64,000 bases of DNA. Origin: an uncultured bacterium (GTDB lineage Bacteria; Bacillota; Clostridia; Lachnospirales; Lachnospiraceae). Positions 40,304-48,728 of the stretch are shown one piece after another. Every line of letters starts with the position of its first letter. Position 1 is the first letter of the stretch. The stretch lies in the NCBI GenBank assembly GCA_948467735.1, contig CAOKFN010000013.1, positions 29,416 through 93,415 on the forward strand. The letters are read 5' to 3'. The notes beneath the pieces are model-generated. The model ran no database searches and was not told the origin of the DNA. It saw only the letters and a program-made list of their open reading frames with translations. The position numbers and the translations under genes were made by a program.

Positions 40304-41749
40304 TTATCCTGCCAAATTCCGACGGCTGTGAATCGTAAATTTTTCTGCCGCTTGATAAAATCTCAGCTTCTCCAGCAGCCTTAGCGTTTTCTCGTCGTCT
40401 GCCGGAACATAGCCATAGGGCGTCCATCCCTTTTCCAGCATACGATTGACCGCATATGCGGTCAGCGCCGCGGCATAGCCCTGTCTGCGAAAAGCAGGTT
40501 CCACATACAGCATCCCGAGACTGCCGCCTTTATGAATTCCGATAACGCCCGCCAGACCGTCCTGTGTAAAAATTCCATAAAGAGCGCCCGCCAGAATCCG
40601 TTCCCGCATATAGCCGTCCGCCATATAACCTCCCCCGCCGCCAAGTTCATTGTCACGGGAATCACGGCAGAACCCGGGGGTCAGTTTCTCTAATAACGGT
40701 TTGTCTTCCGGAGTCAATTGCCGGATGCTTTTATGCTTCACGGGCAAAGCCGTTTTGAGCGTATACAGCGCCTGAATGCATTGACAGGAGATTGGAAACT
40801 GCTTTTGGACGAGCATATCGCTCACATGGGACGGCATAGCCACAATATGTTCCGCCTCCTCGGGGATGATTCCTATCAGCCGCTTAGCAAATACGGCGTC
40901 GTCCGCGCAGATCATGCAGAGCCTGCTCCTCTCGTCATATAAGAGAGTATCCTTCCCCCCTGAATATTCGTTGGTATACATAATTGCAGCCTGTCCCCTG
41001 CTCAGGCTTTCCATCATATGGATATGATTGCGCTTGTCCTTTGACAGCAGTTCCACCAGCCGCTGCTTTGCCAGATATTTCGCATATAAATCCCTCCGCC
41101 TTTCCCCGGTGCGGACTATGGACTGTTCCAGACGCCACGCCGCCACCCGGCTGTGATTGCCGGACAAAAGCACCTCCGGCACTTTTTTCCCATGCCAGAC
41201 CTCCGGCCGGGTATACTGGGGATATTCCAGAAGATCATTATGGAAGCTTTCCTCTTCCGAAGAGGAGGTATTGCCCAGCACGCCCGGAATCAGCCTGGCA
41301 ATAGCGTCGATCATCACCATGGCGGGAAGTTCGCCGCCGGTCAGCACATAATCCCCAATGGAAATATAATCCGTCACGACCTCTTCCAATACACGTTCAT
41401 CGATTCCTTCATAATGACCGCACAGAAACAAAAGCTCCTCCTCCTGCGCCAGCTCCTTTGCCTTTTTTTGCGTAAAAACACTTCCCTGCGGCGTCACATA
41501 GATTGTCCTGATTTTCCTGCCTTCGGCCGCCGCTTGATAAGCGCTAAAAACAGGCTGGGCCTGCATCAGCATTCCCGCCCCGCCCCCATACGGATAATCG
41601 TCCACTTGTCTATGCCGGTTCGCGGCATACTCCCTGATGTCCCGGGCGTCCAAAACAATCCTGCCCTCTTTCACGGCTCTGCCAATAATGCTGGAATGCA
41701 GTCCCTGTACTATCATTTCCGGAAACAAAGTCAATACATGAAATATCAT
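40304..41749 (-). CDS. trmD: TrmD tRNA (m1G37) methyltransferase fused to a GNAT acetyltransferase domain
   Basis: TrmD methylates G37 of tRNAs to prevent frameshifting. Residues 1 to about 240 are a complete SPOUT-knot TrmD: DYPYGGGAGMLMQ, LFLCGHYEGIDERVLEE, and SIGDYVLTGGELPAMVMIDAIARLIPGVLG, followed by the C-terminal helical domain ending in the arginine-rich RTGERRRDLYAKYL. About 240 extra residues follow. They end in a GNAT-like acetyl-CoA site (GMLYVEPAFRRQGYAAALTAYAVNRML, with RRQGYA at about 421-426). Usual TrmD is about 240-250 residues, so the protein is roughly doubled. GGAGG precedes the ATG at 41749. It follows rimM with a short overlap, the standard order. The acetyl acceptor is unknown. 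Confidence 0.93.
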   Translation of the reverse strand: MIFHVLTLFPEMIVQGLHSSIIGRAVKEGRIVLDARDIREYAANRHRQVDDYPYGGGAGMLMQAQPVFSAYQAAAEGRKIRTIYVTPQGSVFTQKKAKELAQEEELLFLCGHYEGIDERVLEEVVTDYISIGDYVLTGGELPAMVMIDAIARLIPGVLGNTSSSEEESFHNDLLEYPQYTRPEVWHGKKVPEVLLSGNHSRVAAWRLEQSIVRTGERRRDLYAKYLAKQRLVELLSKDKRNHIHMMESLSRGQAAIMYTNEYSGGKDTLLYDERSRLCMICADDAVFAKRLIGIIPEEAEHIVAMPSHVSDMLVQKQFPISCQCIQALYTLKTALPVKHKSIRQLTPEDKPLLEKLTPGFCRDSRDNELGGGGGYMADGYMRERILAGALYGIFTQDGLAGVIGIHKGGSLGMLYVEPAFRRQGYAAALTAYAVNRMLEKGWTPYGYVPADDEKTLRLLEKLRFYQAAEKFTIHSRRNLAG

Positions 41750-41751
41750 TG

Positions 41752-42393
41752 TCAAACCTCCAGCAGTCCCTCCAAAATGTGTATTCTGATAAACCCGGAA
41801 GCAGCATTTACCTCAAGAACACACTGCTTAATCGCCGGAAGAAGCAGTTCCTTGGGATGAACCCCTCCCATTTTATCATTGAGTTCAATCACATACACAT
41901 CGTTGGCGCCTGTCTCCAGCACATCCTTTAGTACACCGATTTCGGTCCCATCCTCGTTCAGTACGCTCAGCCCTATCAAATCCGCGATAAAATACTCATC
42001 CCGTCCAAGCCGCACCGCATCGCTTCGGCTCACCATCAAAGAATATCTTCGATATTTTTCCACATCCTCAATGCGGTCAATCCCTTTAAATTTTAAAATC
42101 ACAAATTGTTTAAAAAACCTGACGCTCTCTATTTCCAGATCTATGGAACGCGCCTCCCCCGCGCCGATTTCGACGCCTGCGGAATTTCCAGCTTTTTTTG
42201 ATTTGGGATCGGCCGCCGCAGTGCCGCCCGGCGTATGGGCCGTTTTGGACTCCTGCCCATCCTCTGCCGGAATAAGCGTCACTTTCTTCAAACGCTTAAA
42301 TCTTTTCGCATCATCCGTGGTCGGATATACTTTTACTTCTCCGCGCAGACCATGGGGCGCAGTAATGATACCAACCCGAAAAAAATCCTCCAT
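41752..42393 (-). CDS. rimM: ribosome maturation factor RimM
   Basis: RimM binds S19 and helps mature the 30S head. The 213-residue protein has the N-terminal PRC-like barrel start RVGIITAPHGLRGEVKVYPTTDD and the C-terminal PRC barrel (DEYFIADLIGLSVLNEDGTEIGVLKDVLETGANDVYVI ... LLPAIKQCVLEVN). Between strands of the first barrel, residues about 46-82 are a Gly/Ala/Ser/Lys-rich insert not found in typical RimM (about 170 residues). AGGAGA precedes the ATG. The order khpA-rimM-trmD is standard. Confidence 0.95.
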   Translation of the reverse strand: MEDFFRVGIITAPHGLRGEVKVYPTTDDAKRFKRLKKVTLIPAEDGQESKTAHTPGGTAAADPKSKKAGNSAGVEIGAGEARSIDLEIESVRFFKQFVILKFKGIDRIEDVEKYRRYSLMVSRSDAVRLGRDEYFIADLIGLSVLNEDGTEIGVLKDVLETGANDVYVIELNDKMGGVHPKELLLPAIKQCVLEVNAASGFIRIHILEGLLEV

Positions 42394-42544
42394 ATGCTTC
42401 TCCTGTTTTTAGTAGTGTTCCCTCACCCCATGGGCGCCTCCGTTTCGGAACTAAATGCGTTGGGGAGGAACCAGCAATATGCGTTCCTCCCCGACCCGTC
42501 ATTTCCCGCCACCCCTCATAATCAGGATTATGAAATGCTCTTTT

Positions 42545-42772
42545 TCACACTATCTCCACATCCACATTCATTTTATCCTTGGAGGACGCCGCCTTCACAA
42601 CAGAGCGAATCGACTTTGCAATCTTACCCTGTTTGCCGATAACCTTACCCATATCGGATGCCGCTACATGAAGTTCAAAGACCGTATTCCTTCCTTCTGT
42701 CTTCTCTGTCACAACAACCTCATCCGGATTGTCAACAAGTGCTTTTGCAATTACTTCCACCAATTCCTTCAT
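42545..42772 (-). CDS. khpA: KH-domain RNA-binding protein KhpA
   Basis: A 75-residue single KH-domain protein (YlqC/KhpA). The RNA-binding GxxG loop is GKQG within AASDMGKVIGKQGKIAKSIR. In Gram-positive bacteria KhpA pairs with KhpB (not in this window) and affects cell division and RNA stability. GGAGGT precedes the ATG. It sits between rpsP and rimM, the usual place. Confidence 0.97.
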   Translation of the reverse strand: MKELVEVIAKALVDNPDEVVVTEKTEGRNTVFELHVAASDMGKVIGKQGKIAKSIRSVVKAASSKDKMNVDVEIV

Positions 42773-42796
42773 AAGCCACCTCCAGAAAATCCGAAT

Positions 42797-43042
42797 TTAT
42801 TTTTCAATGCCGGCCGCCTTGAAGAGCTTGCCAACCACCTCCGTGGGCTGTGCGCCGTCTGCCAGCCATTTTTTAGCCAGTTCCTCGTTAATTTTGAATG
42901 TGCTGGGATCGGTGCTGGGATTGTAAGTGCCAATCTCCTCGATAAACCTGCCGTCTCTGGGCGAACGGGAATCAGCTACGACAATTCTATAAAAAGGAGC
43001 CTTCTTCTGTCCCATTCTTCTCAATCTGATCTTTACTGCCAT
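42797..43042 (-). CDS. rpsP: 30S ribosomal protein S16
   Basis: S16 is an early-assembling 30S protein. The 81-residue sequence is canonical (AVKIRLRRMGQKKAPFYRIVVADSRSPRDGRFIEEIGTYNP). The ATG at 43042 fits the family start. An in-frame upstream ATG at 43228 would add 62 non-conserved residues and is rejected. GAGGTAAGGAAA lies before the start. A gap of 228 bases separates it from ffh and contains a possible terminator and dyad. Confidence 0.98.
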   Translation of the reverse strand: MAVKIRLRRMGQKKAPFYRIVVADSRSPRDGRFIEEIGTYNPSTDPSTFKINEELAKKWLADGAQPTEVVGKLFKAAGIEK

Positions 43043-43093
43043 TTTCCTTACCTCTTTCTGCCGTTTTCCGGCCTTATGCTTCGTTTTCTTTCC

Positions 43094-43141
43094 TTTCCGA
43101 AATACTCGGAAATCTCTATAGGAAAAGGATGCCTCATCCTT
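43094..43141 (-). terminator. hairpins in the ffh-rpsP gap, possible ffh attenuator
   Basis: Two perfect 7-bp dyads: TTTCCGA/TCGGAAA (43094-43112) and AAGGATG/CATCCTT (43125-43141). The second is followed on the minus strand by only two further T, giving CATCCTTTTCC. This could be a weak terminator or processing site between ffh and rpsP. Confidence 0.35.
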
Positions 43142-43270
43142 GTCCGTCTTAATTAAATCCGCACCTTTGGCACAGTTTCCGCCGCCATACAGCTGCTTCT
43201 GCTGCCCTTTCGTTCTATTTTCAGACAAACGTTATTTCCGCCTGCACATACAATGTCATCGGAGAACATC

Positions 43271-44632
43271 TTAAAAAGGGAATCTCCCTCCCATGCCCGG
43301 AAAACCTCCGAACATGCCCTTCTTTTTCCCGCCGCCAAACTGTTTCATCATCTTCTGGCTTTGTTCAAACTGCTTAATAAAACGATTGACCACCGCAATA
43401 TCCACCCCGGCGCCTTTTGCAATCCGATGCTTTCTTCTGGGATTCAAAAGCTTGGGATTCCTTCTCTCCTCCTTTGTCATGGAAAGAACTATGGCCTCCG
43501 TCTGCTTTAACTGCTTTTCGTCAATCAAGGACTCCAAATCGGAACCCTTAACTCCCATCCCCGGCAGCATACTCAGAATACTGGTCAGCCCGCCCATATT
43601 CTTCATCTGCTTCATGCTCTCAAGGTAATCCTCAAAATCAAACTTGCCCTTCTTCATGCGGCCCGCCATTTCGCGGCCCTTTTCTTCATCTATGTCAATG
43701 CTTTCCTGCGCTTTTTCAATCAGAGAAAGCACATCCCCCATGCCCAGAATTCTGTTTGCCATACGTTCCGGATAAAACTGCTCCATGTCGGAGAGCTTTT
43801 CCCCCATACCAACATACAGAATCGGCCTGCCCGTCACCGCCTTAATAGACAGCGCCGCGCCGCCTCTGGTATCTCCGTCCATCTTTGTCAGCACAACTCC
43901 GTCAATGCCCACCTTATCGTCAAATTCCTTGGCCACGTTCACGGCGTCCTGACCTGTCATAGCGTCCACCACAAGGAGCGTTTGATGCACGGTAATGCTT
44001 TCCTTAATTTCCTTAAGCTCCGCCATCATATCCTCGTCCACATGCAGGCGCCCCGCGGTATCTAGAATCACCACATTGTGTCCGTTCTTCTCCGCATATT
44101 TTAACGCTTCTGCGGCAATCTCCACAGGCTTGTGGTCCGTTCCCATGGAAAAGACGTCCACTTCCTGTTTCTTTCCGTTAATCTGAAGCTGTTCAATCGC
44201 CGCAGGTCTGTAAATATCACAGGCTGCCAGCAGGGATTTCTTCCCCTTCTGTTTCAGCTTCCCGGCAATTTTCGCGGTGGCCGTGGTCTTGCCGGCTCCC
44301 TGAAGTCCCGCCATCATAATCACCGTGACGGACTTCCCCGGCTGCATGGCAATCTCGGTGGTCTCGCTTCCCATCAGGGCAATCATTTCCTCGTTAACAA
44401 TCTTAATCACCATCTGACCCGGATTCAAGCCGTTCATCACGTCTTGGCCGATTGCCCGCTCCTCCACGGACTTGACGAACTGCTTGACGACTTTAAAATT
44501 GACGTCCGCCTCCAGAAGCGCCATTTTCACTTCTTTCAGGGCGGTTTTTACATCCGCCTCCGTCAAACGTCCCTTGCTTCTCAGATTTTTAAATACATTC
44601 TGCAGTTTATCCGTTAAACTCTCAAATGCCAC
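43271..44632 (-). CDS. ffh: signal recognition particle protein Ffh
   Basis: Ffh is the SRP54 GTPase that targets nascent membrane and secreted proteins with FtsY. The 453-residue protein has the N domain, the G domain with GLQGAGKTT (G1), DTAGRLHVDEDMM (G3) and TKMDGDTRGGAALS (G4/G5). The Met-rich M domain follows (MLPGMGVKG ... RRKHRIAKGAGVDIAVVNRFIKQFEQSQKMMKQF). The start codon is GTG at 44632, with AGGAG six bases upstream. It lies downstream of ylxM as in other Bacillota. Its receptor gene ftsY is in the same window but 13 kb away. Confidence 0.98.
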   Translation of the reverse strand: MAFESLTDKLQNVFKNLRSKGRLTEADVKTALKEVKMALLEADVNFKVVKQFVKSVEERAIGQDVMNGLNPGQMVIKIVNEEMIALMGSETTEIAMQPGKSVTVIMMAGLQGAGKTTATAKIAGKLKQKGKKSLLAACDIYRPAAIEQLQINGKKQEVDVFSMGTDHKPVEIAAEALKYAEKNGHNVVILDTAGRLHVDEDMMAELKEIKESITVHQTLLVVDAMTGQDAVNVAKEFDDKVGIDGVVLTKMDGDTRGGAALSIKAVTGRPILYVGMGEKLSDMEQFYPERMANRILGMGDVLSLIEKAQESIDIDEEKGREMAGRMKKGKFDFEDYLESMKQMKNMGGLTSILSMLPGMGVKGSDLESLIDEKQLKQTEAIVLSMTKEERRNPKLLNPRRKHRIAKGAGVDIAVVNRFIKQFEQSQKMMKQFGGGKKKGMFGGFPGMGGRFPF

Positions 44633-44717
44633 CTGTAACTCCTTATTATCCTGCGGGCTTCTTCCTGCCTGCCAATGACCGCTCCGCTTTTACCATCTAT
44701 ACAATTTCTTCAATAAT

Positions 44718-45104
44718 TCACAATTCCTTCAACAATTCCCGGGAAATCTTCCGGATGGCTTCCAGCCGATTCTTCATTCCCGCGGCTTCAGCCGCCATAG
44801 TATCTGCTTTTGATTTGTTTTCATCCTCTTCTGCCGCAAGCGCCAGCCGCTCAATCTCTTCCAGCGCCCTCTTTGCCTTGGCAAAACGCTCCACCAGATG
44901 AAGCTTGCTTTCATACTCCTGTAGAATCTTATCACAGCGCTTGAGCAGATCATGCACTCCCTGCCTGCTGATGCCCCGCTCCTCTGCAATCTCGCCCAGA
45001 GACAAATCATGGTATAAAGCGTCCTCATAGACGCTTCGCTGATGCTCTGTCAGCAGTTCCCCGTAGAAATCAAATAACATTGTCTGTTCATAAATCTTAT
45101 CCAT
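44718..45104 (-). CDS. ylxM: YlxM/UPF0122 family SRP-associated HTH protein
   Basis: A 128-residue protein with a sigma-70 region 4-like helix-turn-helix (LTEHQRSVYEDALYHDLSLGEIAEERGISRQGVHDLLKRCDKIL). YlxM stimulates SRP GTPase function in streptococci and is cotranscribed with ffh. The C-terminal third is helical and charged. The ATG at 45104 follows a partial duplication (GATGATGGATAAGACAG) and a weak ribosome site. A strong promoter lies about 35-60 bases upstream. Confidence 0.95.
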   Translation of the reverse strand: MDKIYEQTMLFDFYGELLTEHQRSVYEDALYHDLSLGEIAEERGISRQGVHDLLKRCDKILQEYESKLHLVERFAKAKRALEEIERLALAAEEDENKSKADTMAAEAAGMKNRLEAIRKISRELLKEL

Positions 45105-45136
45105 CTGTCTTATCCATCATCTTACCAGCCGTTAGT

Positions 45137-45165
45137 ATCTTACTATAGAAAACGATGGGTGTCAA
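45137..45165 (-). promoter_or_regulatory. ylxM-ffh superoperon promoter
   Basis: Minus strand perfect TTGACA (45160-45165), 17-bp spacer, TAAGAT (45137-45142). Immediately upstream, TGTAAAGAAAAA occurs twice with a 20-bp period (45170-45181 and 45190-45201). Spaced about two helical turns apart, these A-tracts look like an UP element. This probably drives the translation/secretion superoperon. Confidence 0.75.
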
Positions 45166-45201
45166 GTATTTTTTCTTTACAGACCAACGTTTTTCTTTAC
45201 A

Positions 45202-45630
45202 CCCCGACGTTTTTGAAATATTGCGACAAGCCGCATTCGCACAATCCCTCTCCATTTACTTTTGTTCTGTATTGACACACTTATTCGTATATGCAGTCAA
45301 TCCTGTCTTATCAACTTAAATTTCCGAACGAACAGATTACAAAAACCCTGTATTTCCCGGATTCAGATAAATTCCCATGAACAATTCCTCCATAGCCTTA
45401 TGATAGAATTTGAATCAAAAATTGCAGGCAGCCTCATCACTCCTGTTGGAACAGGCTGACGTCAAAGCGTACTCCTACAGCTTTCAAGACAGGGTAAAAG
45501 TCAATATCTATGACGATTTGTGGATTGATTTTACGAAAATGGGCCTTTAACCGGCTCCTCTCTTGTCTTATTGCAGAACGTTTATCCGCCTTTGCAGCGC
45601 CATGGATAGAACTTTGTACGAGCTTCCCGC
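45202..45630. other. gap between the dynamin operon and ylxM
   Basis: About 430 bases with no supported gene. A 70-codon minus-strand reading frame (45437-45649) overlaps the end of the isoprenoid-synthase-like gene; its ribosome site is weak and I did not recognise its product. No clear terminator was seen after the dynamin operon. Confidence 0.5.
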
Positions 45631-46551
45631 TTAAAAAACTTCCCCACATATTCTCTTTCTCAATTCCGAATTACTCATGGCCCATTCTCTTAATTCCTGT
45701 AATATAAATTCATATAATGGTCTGTCAAAATGCTCTTTCAATCGTTGAAGCCCCTCCGCCAATTCCCTTACGACAGCCTTCACAGGTATCTCCCTGTCGG
45801 CATATTTCATAAGAAAATTCATTTGGCCGATTTCCAGATCTTCATACAAATCACATAAATCATCCATCAAAGCAAACAAATATCCTAATTCCTTGATCAA
45901 TGTTCTGTCCGCGTTTTCTATTTTTTCTTTTTTAGCCAAAAGAATTTCTATGGCTGTCTGCACAAAGATCACTGACTTGCTTAAGACGGCAGTCTCTTGA
46001 AAAAATCCCCTATCCATGCCGTTTACCTTCAGCTCTGCGGCAGACGCCGTTTTAACCAAGCCGATGATATTCTCATAATGGGCCCTATTATATTTACAAA
46101 TTACATGCATCCCCGACGAAATTTTTTCGTATAACAAATCAATGGCTGAGTGTTCCTTCGCCGCCCTGCGGCTGAGGAAATAGTCTTTGCAATAATCCCA
46201 CTCTAATTTTCGTCCCGCCTCCCGCTTCTGTCCATGATTTCCATGATCCAGCAAATAGTCTAATAAACATCCCAATACCGTAAAATACACCGAGGTCCGA
46301 ATCAGCGCTTTATCCCGGCACGTTCGGAAATTATCACACAATAATACATTTTTCCTACAGTTTATTAAAAACACATTCTCAAATCCTACGCCATACTGCT
46401 CTCTCATACGATAAATAATTCTTAAGTCAATTTCAGCCATTTCAAAATACTTCTGAAAATCCATCCTCCAATGATTTGACGTCTCCACCGGAAGCAGTTC
46501 TATTTCATGCAGGCACTGAAACAGCAAATCGAAATATGCTTCTCTCTGCAT
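45631..46551 (-). CDS. class I isoprenoid synthase-like protein (dynamin operon)
   Basis: A 306-residue all-helical protein. Two Asp-rich motifs are placed as in class I isoprenoid synthases: DYLLD at residues 98-102 (in VLGCLLDYLLDHGNHGQK) and DDLCDLYED at residues 230-238 (in LFALMDDLCDLYEDLEIGQMN). These sites bind Mg2+ and prenyl diphosphates in squalene/phytoene and polyprenyl synthases; here function is inferred. Basic residues for diphosphate binding are scattered (NCRKN, CRDK). The ATG at 46551 begins five bases after the upstream stop codon, whose TGA lies within GGTGAG, so translation is coupled. A longer frame to 46638 would overlap the Sel1 gene by 83 bases. It is the last gene of the WYL-dynamin operon. 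Confidence 0.6.
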   Translation of the reverse strand: MQREAYFDLLFQCLHEIELLPVETSNHWRMDFQKYFEMAEIDLRIIYRMREQYGVGFENVFLINCRKNVLLCDNFRTCRDKALIRTSVYFTVLGCLLDYLLDHGNHGQKREAGRKLEWDYCKDYFLSRRAAKEHSAIDLLYEKISSGMHVICKYNRAHYENIIGLVKTASAAELKVNGMDRGFFQETAVLSKSVIFVQTAIEILLAKKEKIENADRTLIKELGYLFALMDDLCDLYEDLEIGQMNFLMKYADREIPVKAVVRELAEGLQRLKEHFDRPLYEFILQELREWAMSNSELRKRICGEVF

Positions 46552-46555
46552 CTGC

Positions 46556-48724
46556 TCACCATCCGCTATAAGTGGAATATCCGCTGGTTTCGGAGGAAGA
46601 ATGGTAGCTCTTCTTTTTTTCCGCTTCTCTTTTCCCATTGCGTATTTCTATTTTCTCGTGCAGCCTGTCATATGCCGGCCCTGCTTCCATATAGCCCGCT
46701 TCCCTCGCCCTTTCATAATACGCCAGCGCCCTGTCTTCATTCACGGCGCACCCTTTCCCTTTTTCATATATATAGCCAAGAAGGCAGCTGCTCTCGCCCG
46801 TATCCGCTTTCATGCAGAACTCAACCGCATTTTTATAATCTTCCTGAAGAAAATACAGCCTCCCTATTTTCCCATATAATTTTGAATCCAAAGAGCCTTT
46901 CCGGATTGCCGTCAAATAATAATGCAGCGCTTCTGCCGCCCTTCCTCCCCCTTCCTCATCATAAGCAATATCTCCCAAGAGCTTTATTGCATCCAACGCC
47001 CCCATGGATGCGGCAATATGCAGATATTTTAAGCAGTCTTCCATATCCCGCGAAGAAGCCCGCCCGTGCTCCGATTGTACATAAACTTTATGATATAACT
47101 TTTTCCCTATTTTTATAGCGGCGCTTTTCACCCCATAATCAGCAATTTCCCGCAGCTCCCGTTCTGACAGCTCTATATTATCCACCATGATTTTTCCGGC
47201 CTTTATGTCGCCGTTTAAAAGCGCCGTCTCCAAATTTTTTTTGGCCAGATTGACTCTGTCTTTTGATAAATAATATTTTCCAAGAATCCTCCGTTCCACG
47301 TTCCGCAGAGAATCGTTCATGCCTAAAACAATATCCGCGCACTCCTTTGAAGAGAGTGACAGCTGTTTTCTCAAATCTATTTTCTTTCTGTCAACAAATA
47401 TTGACCTTGTCTTCATGTTCCGAAACGCTTTCAAATCATCCTTGGATTGGGCGTCTCCAAAAAAATCATGCATAATTACATCCGCAATTTTTCTGTTTCC
47501 CGAAACCTGTTCATAAATGCCGCAATACTTACGCACTCGTTCTTTACAATTTGTTTCCGGAAAACCTTTATAAGCAGAGGTCATTTTCAAAAGCAGTTCC
47601 AACAGCACCTCGTCCATTTTCATGTGCCGGCTGACGGCTTCCATGTTTTCCTTTACCCCCGCCGATTCCTCCAGTGCTGTCATTTGATGAATCAATTCGT
47701 CGCAAATCTTCTTATAGCCATAAATTTCCTTATTGCCATAATATAAATCCGTTATATATTGCATCTCTTTCCTGTACTTATTCTGCAGGTTTTTGACGCA
47801 TTCACCGGATGCTTTATCTTTAAACAAAAGATTATCATTGATTTCGGCCAGAGAGCTTTCCAATCCTGATTTTTGAACGGACAGGTAATCGGATATTTCA
47901 AACAGAATATTTTCCAAATAGTAAACATAACAGAAATTTCTATACTCTGCCGCATACTTCTTGTTTTTCAGCTCCTTCAATATGTCAGAAAGCGAGTTAA
48001 AATATTCTATCGCAATTTCCTCTTTATCACAGTACTTTTCAACCAATTCCTTATTTTTTTCAAGGCTTCTGCCATATACGAATACCTTTGAAAGATTCCT
48101 GTACGGTTCCAAATGCGCTGTTGTACATTCGCAGGCTTCGATGACAAGAATATCCACGGCGTTCATAAATGGCGCATCATATTTTTTTAGAATGCTCCCC
48201 TTTTCGGGCATGATGACAAACGCCTGATTCAAATTCATATGTTCCGCCGGAATCGAAAGGGCATATAACAATCCCGGCAAGTCAAATTTTTCCTCTTTGG
48301 CGTAACGAAGCAGATCCGTATACTGCGTTCTTGACAATGCCACGATTTTTTCAGCCATATTTAATCCCCTGACGGCCCTGCGCTCCGAATTTCCATGCAG
48401 AATAACAGGCAGGGCATCCGGCAGCGGCGCATCCTTATATATGGCCTGACATGTCAAGGCATTGGGTTTATAAAAACCAATCAACATTTTGTTTATCAGC
48501 TCTGGAAAATACAGATACAATGAAATGTCTTTACAAAGGCCTTCAAGAGCGGAAATTAAATCATATTTATATTTGTATGGAATCCTCTTTATTTCCGGAA
48601 TCATTTTTCCGCACAAAATATTTTTAAATACATTCAGTTTTTCCAGCATATCGTTTTTTTCAGCGGATTCCTCCATTATTTGAGCCAGAACCGCAAATAT
48701 CGCATCCGTTCTTTCTTTTCCCAT
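46556..48724 (-). CDS. Sel1-repeat protein with novel N-terminal region (dynamin operon)
   Basis: A 722-residue protein. Residues about 551-690 contain Sel1/TPR-like helical repeats (AASMGALDAIKLLGDIAYDEE, GSLDSKLYGKIGRLYFLQEDY, SSCLLGYIYEKGKGCAVNEDRALAYYERA). These form protein-binding solenoids. Residues about 100-260 show a strand-helix order with PVILHGN, QAFVIMPE, VDILVIEACECTTAHLEPYRNLSKVFVYGRSLEKN. It resembles a P-loop GTPase fold, but I found no Walker A, so it may be a pseudo-GTPase; this is speculative. A Ser/Tyr-rich tail ends YSTYSGW. It starts four bases after the stop of the third dynamin-like GTPase. A scaffold or adaptor role within the system is my inference. Confidence 0.6.
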   Translation of the reverse strand: MGKERTDAIFAVLAQIMEESAEKNDMLEKLNVFKNILCGKMIPEIKRIPYKYKYDLISALEGLCKDISLYLYFPELINKMLIGFYKPNALTCQAIYKDAPLPDALPVILHGNSERRAVRGLNMAEKIVALSRTQYTDLLRYAKEEKFDLPGLLYALSIPAEHMNLNQAFVIMPEKGSILKKYDAPFMNAVDILVIEACECTTAHLEPYRNLSKVFVYGRSLEKNKELVEKYCDKEEIAIEYFNSLSDILKELKNKKYAAEYRNFCYVYYLENILFEISDYLSVQKSGLESSLAEINDNLLFKDKASGECVKNLQNKYRKEMQYITDLYYGNKEIYGYKKICDELIHQMTALEESAGVKENMEAVSRHMKMDEVLLELLLKMTSAYKGFPETNCKERVRKYCGIYEQVSGNRKIADVIMHDFFGDAQSKDDLKAFRNMKTRSIFVDRKKIDLRKQLSLSSKECADIVLGMNDSLRNVERRILGKYYLSKDRVNLAKKNLETALLNGDIKAGKIMVDNIELSERELREIADYGVKSAAIKIGKKLYHKVYVQSEHGRASSRDMEDCLKYLHIAASMGALDAIKLLGDIAYDEEGGGRAAEALHYYLTAIRKGSLDSKLYGKIGRLYFLQEDYKNAVEFCMKADTGESSCLLGYIYEKGKGCAVNEDRALAYYERAREAGYMEAGPAYDRLHEKIEIRNGKREAEKKKSYHSSSETSGYSTYSGW

Positions 48725-48728
48725 AACG

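Noticed and set aside
42797..43228. Extended rpsP start giving 143 residues
   Set aside because: S16 starts at the conserved AVKIRLRR; the extra 62 residues are not family-like.
45437..45649. 70-codon minus-strand frame after the isoprenoid-synthase-like gene
   Set aside because: It overlaps the preceding gene, has only a weak ribosome site and no recognisable family; it may be a remnant, but support is too thin.
46552..46638. Longer start of the isoprenoid-synthase-like gene
   Set aside because: It would overlap the Sel1 gene by 83 bases; the ATG at 46551 is directly coupled to the upstream stop.
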